A stretch of DNA of 64,000 nucleotides from Gemmatimonadota bacterium (GTDB lineage: Bacteria; Gemmatimonadota; Gemmatimonadetes; Longimicrobiales; Gaopeijiaceae), in the NCBI GenBank assembly GCA_022823365.1, contig JAJDXG010000019.1, positions 62,001 through 126,000 on the forward strand, read 5' to 3'. The translations under genes and the position numbers were made by a program. How positions within the stretch are numbered: position 1 is the stretch's first letter; each line of letters begins with the position of its first letter. The notes under the pieces are model-generated. The model did not search any database, was not told the origin of the DNA, and worked only from the letters and a program-made list of their open reading frames with translations. Positions 57,126 to 64,000 of the stretch are shown piece after piece.

Positions 57126-57580
57126 GACACGATCTCGATTTCGAGTTCGGTGGAGAACTCGACGCACCCGACCAGGGTGCGGTAGACCGGGCAGTTCGGG
57201 TGATGGATCTCGTGCGCCCGCCGCGCCCGCTCCTCCTTCCCCGCCTCCATGCGCAGGTGGTAGCGCACATGGACGGTGCGAATCACGAGCACGCCGTCCT
57301 CCTTGTCGATGCCTCCCTCGACCTCGGAGGTCAGACGATCCTGCCCCGCCGGAATCCCGCGCGCCTCCAGCGCGCCGCCAAGGGTTCCCGTCAGTCAGCC
57401 GCCGGCCGCCGCCACGATGTAGTCGAGGGTGGTGGCCACCGGCGTTTCGGGCTCGACGCCGTAGTGGCTGGCGATCTCGCTGTGCACCCCGAACAGGACG
57501 GGGTCGGGCGTGGCCGGCAGATGCGCGTGGCGGAGCGGGCCCGCCTTGCGCTCGATGCGGACTCGGGAGGTATAGACCAC
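57122..57580 (-). CDS. OsmC-family peroxidase-like protein, predicted selenoprotein (in-frame UGA at 57397-57395)
   Basis: GTG start with AAGGAG; MVYTSRVRIERKAGPLRHAHLPATPDPVLFGVHSEIASHYGVEPETPVATTLDYIVAAAGG-U-LTGTLGGALEARGIPAGQDRLTSEVEGGIDKEDGVLVIRTVHVRYHLRMEAGKEERARRAHEIHHPNCPVYRTLVGCVEFSTELEIEIVS; TGA replaces the conserved OsmC Cys. Confidence 0.82.
57351..57388 (-). promoter_or_regulatory. Bacterial SECIS-like stem-loop
   Basis: Starts 6 nt after UGA: GGAACCC-UUGGCG-GCGCGC-[UGGAG]-GCGCGC-GGG-A-UUCC; lower stem 7 bp with bulged A, upper stem 6 G-C bp, loop UGGAG 25 nt after UGA. Confidence 0.75.
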
Positions 57581-57733
57581 GGGTTGTCTCCTTGCGTGAC
57601 GGCTTGCGATTGCGTGCGTGTTGGCGGTGGCGTCTGCGCGCGTGCAGTGGCAGCTGGTGCTTGCGATGGTCTGGCGGGCGGCGGGCTCCTGGGCCGGGGC
57701 TGCGGGCGCTGCCGGATCGGGCGTCGGACGCGG

Positions 57734-58939
57734 CTACACGGCGACCGCGCGGGACGACCCGAGCTCCTCCATGGCTGCATCTACCGCACCCGCTGTGTCG
57801 ACCGCGCACCCGCTCGCTCCCAGGGCGTCGCCCACGGCGCGGATGGTGCGCCGCAGCAGGTCCGGCCGGGTGGTCACGTAGCCCATGTGCCCAACGCGGA
57901 AGTACCGGTCGGCCATGGCGGGATGCAGTCCCGCCGCGACGATCACGCCCCACGCGACGATGCGGCCCACCAGGGAGGCGTCCACGCCCTCCGGGTACCG
58001 GACGGCGCTCAGGGTATTCGCGCAGTGTGCGTCGCTGGCGGGGACCATGCCGAGCCCCATCTGCGCCCACGCCGCCCGCATGGCCCGGCCCGCACGCGCG
58101 TGGCGTTCGATGCGCGCATCCACCCCCTCGAGCCCGTCCAGCCGATCGGACAGGATCTCCCCCAGCGCGACCTCGGCCGCGACGACGAGGTTGGTGGCCG
58201 GGGTGGCGAAGTAGCTCATGCTCCCCGCCTCATGGGTCTCCATGATGGGCAGCCAGACATTCCAGTCGAGGTACAGGGGGCAGGGTGTGCGGCGCGTCCG
58301 GCTCGCCTCCGTCGCGCGCGGACCGGCAACGAACAGCGCCAGGCCGGGCGGGAGCCCCATCGCCTTCTGCGAGGCGGTGAAGTAGACGTCTGCGCCCCAT
58401 TCGGACATCTCGAAGGCCTCCGCCCCGGTGGCGCAGACGCCATCGAAGACCGAGAGCACCCCGCGCGAGCGCGCGACCGCGGCCAGCCCGGCCGGATCGA
58501 CGAGCACGCCGGTCGAGGTATCGACATGGGTGGCGAACAGCGCCTTGGCCGCGCAGGCGTCCAGGGCGGCAGCTACCTCGTCCGGCTCCGGCCGCTCGCC
58601 CGGCGGGCTGATCACCGTATGGACCTTGACCCCGCGATGCTCCAGCACCAGCCGCATGCGGTCGGCGAAGTAGCCGGTGTCCACGAGCAGGGCTTCGTCG
58701 CCCGGGTCGAGCAGGTTCACCGCCGCCATGTCCATCGCCAGCGTCCCGCTTCCCGCGACCATGAACGGCTGCGCGCCCTCCCCGGCTCGCCACACTTCGC
58801 GCATCCGGCTCAGCGACTCGCCGAACGCCTTCACCACAAAGGGTTGACCGTGGCCGGGAGGCGGCCTCGAAAAGGCGCGCAGTACCTCCGGGGACACCTC
58901 GATGGGTCCGGGGATCATCAGCAGGGGACGTTCGCTCAT
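57734..58939 (-). CDS. Class V aminotransferase (alanine-glyoxylate aminotransferase type)
   Basis: MSERPLLMIPGPIEVSPEVLRAFSRPPPGH; SVFDGVCATGAEAFEMSEWGADVYFTASQKAMGLPPGLA. Confidence 0.92.
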   Translation of the reverse strand: MSERPLLMIPGPIEVSPEVLRAFSRPPPGHGQPFVVKAFGESLSRMREVWRAGEGAQPFMVAGSGTLAMDMAAVNLLDPGDEALLVDTGYFADRMRLVLEHRGVKVHTVISPPGERPEPDEVAAALDACAAKALFATHVDTSTGVLVDPAGLAAVARSRGVLSVFDGVCATGAEAFEMSEWGADVYFTASQKAMGLPPGLALFVAGPRATEASRTRRTPCPLYLDWNVWLPIMETHEAGSMSYFATPATNLVVAAEVALGEILSDRLDGLEGVDARIERHARAGRAMRAAWAQMGLGMVPASDAHCANTLSAVRYPEGVDASLVGRIVAWGVIVAAGLHPAMADRYFRVGHMGYVTTRPDLLRRTIRAVGDALGASGCAVDTAGAVDAAMEELGSSRAVAV

Positions 58940-59122
58940 GGCACCTGGCAAACGGTTGAAGTCTGGGGAGCGCGGGCACCTTGAATCGCTCTCGCCCGGG
59001 TGCCGAAGCTAACAAATACGGCGGAGCCTCGGAAAGCCGCCCGACATCCCCGATCTTTCTGTTCTTCCCCGTGCCTCCCATTATGCCCGGCGGACGCCCT
59101 CCATCATCCAGCGGAGAAACCC

Positions 59123-60604
59123 ATGGCCCAGAACCCCGGCCACGCCCCGGCGGAAGCCTCCGAATTCGACCAGCTCGAGCTTCCGGACCGCTCGGCGCGC
59201 GGACTTCTCCGGCATTTCGGACCGGGGATCATCCTGATGATGACCGGGATCGGCACCAGCCACCTGGTCACCGCGCCCACCGCCGGAGGCCGCTTCGCGT
59301 ACGCGCTGCTCTGGTGCCTTCCGGTGGCCTACATCTTCAAGTACTACGGCTTCGAGATGGCCTTCCGCTTCACCAACGCCACCGGCAAGAGCCTGATCGA
59401 GGCCTACGCCACGGCACGCGGGAAGTGGCCGCTCTGGTACGTCCTGGTGACGACGCTGATCCAGTGCGCGATCGGGCAGGCGGGCAGGCTGATCGCGGCA
59501 GCCGCGGTCGTCTACTACGTGGGCTCCGAAGTGCTCGGCTGGCCCGTCACCCTCACCGGGGCGGCGGTGGGGCTGGGGGTCGTGTCGGTGGGCATCCTGC
59601 TCATGGGACGCTACAAGGCGGTGGAGAACTCGGCCAAGATCCTCGCGGCCATCATGGTGGTGTCCACGCTGGCGGTCTACTTCTTCGAGCCCGCGCCCCT
59701 CTCCGAGATGGGCGCCTTCTTCCTGGTCGAAATCCCCGACGGCTCCTGGCTGGTGATCGCCGCGTTCCTCGGCCTCCTTCCCACGGGGATGGACGTCTCG
59801 CTTCAGGCCTCGGAGTGGGGGAAGGCCAAGAAGGCGGGAATGAGCAAGATCCGCGACCGCATGGAGGAGCTGGGGATCGCGCGCTCGTTCAACCCCTTCT
59901 CGCCGCGCCTCCGCGACCTGACCGTCCACACCGACCGCCTCCCCGCGCACGCGCAGGAGTATTGCCGACGCTGGTTCCAGATCGGCCTCTGGGACTTCCG
60001 CCTCGGGCACGTGGTGTCGTTCGTGATGGCCGCCGTGTTCATGCTGCTCGCGGCGGTGTGGCTCTATCCAAGCGCGGTGGAAGGGCAGGCGGTGATGGGC
60101 GAGATCGCGGGCATCTTCACGAACTCGGTGGGCCCGGGTATGATGGGCCTGTTCATGTTCGGCGCCTTCGCGGCCACCTTCTCAACCGCTTTCAACTACT
60201 TCGACGGCTGGCCGCGCATCGTCGGGGCCTGCGCCCGCAACCTCTTCCGCGGCACCGCGCGCACGGCGGGCATCGACAGGAAGCAGAAGGGCTGGTACTC
60301 GGAGTACAACCTCTACCGCGCCACCATGATCTACTCGCTGATCGGCTCCGTGGCAGTGATCGCGGGGCTGCCGCGGCCGGTGTTCCTGGTGCTCGTCGCC
60401 TCGGCGCTGGCCTTCTTCATCGCCCCGGTGATCTTCTTCCTCAACTTCTACTACTGCCTGGTTGTGATCCCGAAGGAGGACCGCGCCTTCTACCCGTCGA
60501 CCTTCGCCCGCTGGTTCGGCTGGTTCAGCCTGATCGTGTTCACCGCCATGAGCGTGCTGCTGATCTTCGCGCGGGTGTTCGAGATTCCACTGTTCGGGGC
60601 GTGA
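59123..60604 (+). CDS. Nramp-family divalent metal transporter
   Basis: LLRHFGPGIILMMTGIGTSHLVTAPTAGGRF; about 11 hydrophobic helices. Confidence 0.8.
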   Translation: MAQNPGHAPAEASEFDQLELPDRSARGLLRHFGPGIILMMTGIGTSHLVTAPTAGGRFAYALLWCLPVAYIFKYYGFEMAFRFTNATGKSLIEAYATARGKWPLWYVLVTTLIQCAIGQAGRLIAAAAVVYYVGSEVLGWPVTLTGAAVGLGVVSVGILLMGRYKAVENSAKILAAIMVVSTLAVYFFEPAPLSEMGAFFLVEIPDGSWLVIAAFLGLLPTGMDVSLQASEWGKAKKAGMSKIRDRMEELGIARSFNPFSPRLRDLTVHTDRLPAHAQEYCRRWFQIGLWDFRLGHVVSFVMAAVFMLLAAVWLYPSAVEGQAVMGEIAGIFTNSVGPGMMGLFMFGAFAATFSTAFNYFDGWPRIVGACARNLFRGTARTAGIDRKQKGWYSEYNLYRATMIYSLIGSVAVIAGLPRPVFLVLVASALAFFIAPVIFFLNFYYCLVVIPKEDRAFYPSTFARWFGWFSLIVFTAMSVLLIFARVFEIPLFGA

Positions 60605-60605
60605 T

Positions 60606-60746
60606 ATGACAAAGCGCAAAGTGCAGGGCAGCGAGAAGGAGACGGAGCCGGACGCCCGCTTTCGCCCCACGCTGCTGAAGGTCCTTCTGGTCCAGGTGGT
60701 CGCCCTGGTTCTGCTCTGGCTCCTGCAGGCCACCTACCACAGCTAG
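60606..60746 (+). CDS. 46-aa single-TM small protein between two transporters
   Basis: ATG at 60606: MTKRKVQGSEKETEPDARFRPTLLKVLLVQVVALVLLWLLQATYHS; below ORF-track length cutoff. Confidence 0.6.
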   Translation: MTKRKVQGSEKETEPDARFRPTLLKVLLVQVVALVLLWLLQATYHS

Positions 60747-60756
60747 CGACCCGCCC

Positions 60757-62436
60757 ATGCATCCCGTCAACTGGCTGATCGTCGTCGCGTACGTCACCTA
60801 CGTGCTGGTCGACGGCGTCCGGCGGGCGCGCGGCACCACCGAGGTCGAAGGCTACTTCCTGGCGAACCGCTCGCTGCCCTGGTGGGCGGTCGGGCTATCG
60901 GTGATGGCGACGCAGCTTTCGGCGGTGACCATGATCGGCACGACGGGACAGGGCGCCACCGACGGGCTGCGCTTCGTGCAGTTCTACTTCGGGCTGCCGC
61001 TCGCGATGGTCCTTCTGGGCGTCACGCTGGTTCCGTTCCTGCGCGGAGCCGGCGTCTTTACGGCGTACGAGTATCTGGAGCGCCGTTTCGGGCCGCGCAC
61101 GCGCGCACTGACCGCCTTCCTCTTCCTGCTGTCGCGCGGGATGTCGTGCGGGGTGATCATCGCGGCGCCGGCGGTCGTCTTCTCGGCGGTGTTCGGATGG
61201 CCGCTCCTCTGGTGCGTCGCGCTGATCGGCGTTCCGACCGTCGCGTACACGATGCTGGGCGGCATCCAGGCGGTCACCTGGGCCGATGTCAAGCAGATGG
61301 TCCTGATCGTCGTCGCGCTGCTGGCCGTGGTGGTGGTGCTCGTCGTGCGGATGCCGGTCTCGCCGGGCGAGGCGCTGCACATCGCGGGCGCGACGGGCCG
61401 CCTGAGGGTCTTCGACTTCTCGTTCACCGTCACCGAGACGTACACCTTCTGGTCGGGGCTGATCGGCGGCACCTTCCTCATGCTGTCCTACTTCGGCACG
61501 GACCAGTCGCAGGTGCAGCGCTACCTGGCGGCGAAGTCGGTCGGCGCCGCCCGCACCTCGCTCCTGATGAGCGCGTACTGGAAGATCCCGCTGCAGGCGC
61601 TCGTGCTCCTGGTCGGCGTGATGGTGTTCGTCTACTACCAGTTCCAGCCGCCGCCACTGCTGTTCAACCCGGCGCACGAGAACGCGGTGGTGGAGGTGCG
61701 GGGGACGGAGTACGCCGCGCTCCAGGGCCGCTACGGGGAAGCGCTGGCGCTCAGGGAGGACGCAGCCCGCCGCGCGGCGGGACTGGCCGCCACCGTTGAC
61801 TCGAACGCCGCCGGCCAGGCCGCCCTCGACGAATTCCGGGGCCGCGAAGCGACCGTCCAGGAGATCCGCGCCGAGGCCCTCGCCATGGCCGAGGAGGTCA
61901 CCGGCGAGGCCTCCCGCGACGTCAACTACATCATCCCCCGCTTCGTCCTCGGCGAGCTGCCGATCGGGCTCGCGGGCCTCTTCATCGCGGCGATCATCGC
62001 GGCCGCCATGTCGAGCATCTCGTCGGAGCTGAACTCCCTGTCGACCACCAGCATCATCGACTTCTACCGGCGCTGGTTCCGCCCCGAGGCGAGCGACGCC
62101 CACTACCTGGCGGTCTCGAAGGCCGCGACCGCGTTCTGGGGGGTGTTCGCCTGCTTCGTCGCCCTCTACGCGGTCAGCCTGGGCTCGCTGATCGAGGTGG
62201 TGAACCGGTTCGGGTCATTCTTCTACGGCTCGATCCTGGGCGTCTTCCTCCTGGCGATGGTGCCACGGGCCAGGGCGGCCGGCGCGTTCGTCGGGCTGCT
62301 CGTGGGGATGGGGGCGGTCGCCACCGTGACCTTCGGCGCACCCGACGTTTCGTTCCTGTGGCACAACGTGATCGGCGCGCTCACGGTGGTGGGGGTGGGG
62401 GTGGTGTTGTCGCTGCGCGGGCCCGGTCGGGCTTAG
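60757..62436 (+). CDS. Sodium:solute symporter (SSS) family transporter
   Basis: VEGYFLANRSLPWWAVGLSVMATQLSAVTMIGTTGQ; FGTDQSQVQRYLAAKS; ISSELNSLSTTSIIDFYRR. Confidence 0.92.
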   Translation: MHPVNWLIVVAYVTYVLVDGVRRARGTTEVEGYFLANRSLPWWAVGLSVMATQLSAVTMIGTTGQGATDGLRFVQFYFGLPLAMVLLGVTLVPFLRGAGVFTAYEYLERRFGPRTRALTAFLFLLSRGMSCGVIIAAPAVVFSAVFGWPLLWCVALIGVPTVAYTMLGGIQAVTWADVKQMVLIVVALLAVVVVLVVRMPVSPGEALHIAGATGRLRVFDFSFTVTETYTFWSGLIGGTFLMLSYFGTDQSQVQRYLAAKSVGAARTSLLMSAYWKIPLQALVLLVGVMVFVYYQFQPPPLLFNPAHENAVVEVRGTEYAALQGRYGEALALREDAARRAAGLAATVDSNAAGQAALDEFRGREATVQEIRAEALAMAEEVTGEASRDVNYIIPRFVLGELPIGLAGLFIAAIIAAAMSSISSELNSLSTTSIIDFYRRWFRPEASDAHYLAVSKAATAFWGVFACFVALYAVSLGSLIEVVNRFGSFFYGSILGVFLLAMVPRARAAGAFVGLLVGMGAVATVTFGAPDVSFLWHNVIGALTVVGVGVVLSLRGPGRA

Positions 62437-62467
62437 GCTCCATGCCGCCATGGCGGCACCATCCGCG

Positions 62468-62929
62468 TCACGGCATCCGCGGACTGCGCGTCCCGCCCCG
62501 GCCGGGCGGATATCGGCCGGGAAGCGGATCGAACCCCGCCTGCGAGAAGTGGCGGTCCGTGGTCAGGACCGTCTGGATGCGCAACTCCTGCATTACGACA
62601 AAACTGGTAAAGTCCGTGAGTGAGAAATCCCTGTCATTCCAGTCGAAGAACCAGCGCCTGGCGTTCTCGGCGCGCGCCGGAGTGATCCACTCCCACCGAA
62701 GCCGGGAGCTGGCATCGATCTGTTCCCACCAGCGGGCGGCGGCGCGCAGCCCCAGCCGCATCCGAATCAGGGTCAGGGTCTCGTCGATCACATAGTCGGT
62801 CGAGAGGAGGTTCCCCCCGCTCCGCAACCAGGCGTCACGCGATCCCCGGCTGGCATCGTGCATGGGATCCGCCGCGTCAGCCATGGCCATCCAGCCGGCC
62901 GTGTCGACGAACAGCGTGCGGTCAGGCAC
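62468..62929 (-). CDS. PIN-domain toxin (VapC-like)
   Basis: TLFVDTAGWMAMADAADPMHDAS...STDYVIDETLTLIRMRLG...WNDRDFSLTDFTSFVVMQELRIQTVLTTDRHF. Confidence 0.88.
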   Translation of the reverse strand: MPDRTLFVDTAGWMAMADAADPMHDASRGSRDAWLRSGGNLLSTDYVIDETLTLIRMRLGLRAAARWWEQIDASSRLRWEWITPARAENARRWFFDWNDRDFSLTDFTSFVVMQELRIQTVLTTDRHFSQAGFDPLPGRYPPGRGGTRSPRMP

Positions 62930-63176
62930 GCGGTTGCCCGTAGAGCGAGCGATCGTGTTGCTCCGCCGTCAACCCGTCGTCCGATCTTCCAACCGCCTCG
63001 GCCCCGTAGAGCGAATCGTCCTCGGCGACGCCGTGGGTGAAGACGCCGCTCAGAGGCACGATCCGGAACGCGGGGCGGCTGCGATAGAGCACGGTGAAAT
63101 CCTCGCCCTTGCGGACGCGGTCGATGATCCGCCCCATCTCGTTCCGGAGCGTCTTGACGTTGATCGTGCTCGACAT
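62922..63176 (-). CDS. Phd/YefM-like antitoxin
   Basis: MSSTINVKTLRNEMGRIIDRVRKGEDFTVLYRSRPAFRIVPL; 8-bp overlap with PIN toxin. Confidence 0.8.
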   Translation of the reverse strand: MSSTINVKTLRNEMGRIIDRVRKGEDFTVLYRSRPAFRIVPLSGVFTHGVAEDDSLYGAEAVGRSDDGLTAEQHDRSLYGQPRA

Positions 63177-63213
63177 CGCTCGGATACCTCCGAAAGGGTC
63201 ACAGCAGCAGATA

Positions 63214-63233
63214 AGATCATGTTAAGATGATCT
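63214..63233. promoter_or_regulatory. Putative toxin-antitoxin autoregulatory operator
   Basis: Inverted repeat AGATCAT-GTTAAG-ATGATCT in an AT-rich patch upstream of the antitoxin. Confidence 0.55.
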
Positions 63234-63346
63234 GTATATGATGACAACCTCACTGGCGCAGGGCTGAGACGTTTCAGCTGAAACGCTTCGCGGGAAGGAT
63301 CCCTGTGAGCACGCCGAATGGTTGGGACGCGGCCTGCGGACCCTCC

Positions 63347-64000
63347 CTAGCTCTTCCCGCCCGTCAGCCGCTTCACCCAGGGCGCCGCCAGCAACCCTGC
63401 GATGCCCACGATGCCGATCGTCATCGCGACGTTCTGGAAGAGCGGTCCCGGTTCGAGATCCGCCAACTGGCCGGCCACCAGCCCGGCGAACAGGTTCCCC
63501 AGCGCCGCCCCCACGAACCACACCCCCATCATCTGACCGACCCGGTTGGCGGGCGACAGCTTGGTGATGGCCGACAGGCCGATGGGCGAGATGCACAGCT
63601 CACCCACGGTGTGGAAGAAGTAGGTGACAACCAGCCACGACGGACTCACCAGGTTGTCGGTCGTGGCGTTGGCGGCGCCCCAGGCCAGCACGAAGAACCC
63701 CATCGACAGCCCCACCAGCCCCATCCCCGCCTTCATGGGAATCGACGGGTTGCGTTTGCGCCGCTCCAGCCAGACCCAGAGCGATCCGAAGACCGGCGCC
63801 AGCAGGATGATGAAGAAGGAGTTCACCGACTGCAGGAAGCCCGCCGGCATCAGCCACCCCATGATGTTGCGGTCGGTGTAGTCGCGCCCGAAGAGGTTGA
63901 GGGAGGAGCCGGCCTGCTCGAAGCCGGACCAGAACACGGCGATCAGCAGGAAGAGCCAGAAGATCACCCCCAGCCGCCGGTTCTCCTCCCGCGTGTGGCC
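63347..64000 (-). CDS. POT-family peptide MFS transporter, C-terminal part (5' end outside window)
   Basis: HTREENRRLGVIFWLFLLIAVFWSGFEQAGSSLNLF...YFFHTVGELCISPIGLSAITKLSP; frame open to window edge. Confidence 0.9.
   Translation of the reverse strand, partial: GHTREENRRLGVIFWLFLLIAVFWSGFEQAGSSLNLFGRDYTDRNIMGWLMPAGFLQSVNSFFIILLAPVFGSLWVWLERRKRNPSIPMKAGMGLVGLSMGFFVLAWGAANATTDNLVSPSWLVVTYFFHTVGELCISPIGLSAITKLSPANRVGQMMGVWFVGAALGNLFAGLVAGQLADLEPGPLFQNVAMTIGIVGIAGLLAAPWVKRLTGGKS

Noticed and set aside
57391-57393. Second TGA just after the OsmC UGA
   Set aside because: Out of frame with the OsmC readthrough frame, so not a second stop.
57126-58070. N-terminal extension of the sulfite oxidase ORF
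   Set aside because: Overlaps OsmC and aminotransferase genes in another frame; true start is the GTG at 57125 before the Tat signal.
1-64000. CRISPR arrays, transposases, prophage, tRNA/rRNA genes
   Set aside because: Scanned by eye; no regular spaced repeats, no transposase-like proteins and no recognisable RNA genes other than the SAM riboswitch. A tRNAscan/Infernal run is needed to exclude RNA genes.

Overview
GC-rich bacterial chromosome segment, densely coded. Gene content (several S9 peptidases, TonB-dependent receptors, BlaI/M56 pair, beta-propeller lipoproteins) suggests Gemmatimonadota or a relative; that assignment is inference. About 50 CDS are supported. They include a thrB-thrC pair, ilvE, a SAM-I riboswitch upstream of metX and a trans-sulfuration gene, a flotillin/NfeD pair, sulfite-oxidase/cytochrome c genes, Nramp and SSS transporters, three S9 peptidases (one frameshifted) and two VapBC-like toxin-antitoxin pairs. 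Three observations stand out. (1) An OsmC-family gene at 57122-57580 (-) has an in-frame TGA exactly where the catalytic Cys is expected, followed by a strong bacterial-SECIS-like hairpin: a probable selenocysteine protein that the ORF track splits. It is translationally coupled to a molybdopterin sulfite oxidase. (2) A BlaI-M56 locus has two ACGAANNNNTTCGT-type operators bracketing a TTGACA-N17-TACAAT promoter. The same operator/promoter layout occurs 13.7 kb away, upstream of a beta-propeller lipoprotein gene. (3) The M56 protease carries a TonB-plug-like C-terminal domain, and that part is tandemly duplicated as a free-standing putative lipoprotein. No rRNA, tRNA, CRISPR array or transposase was recognised.
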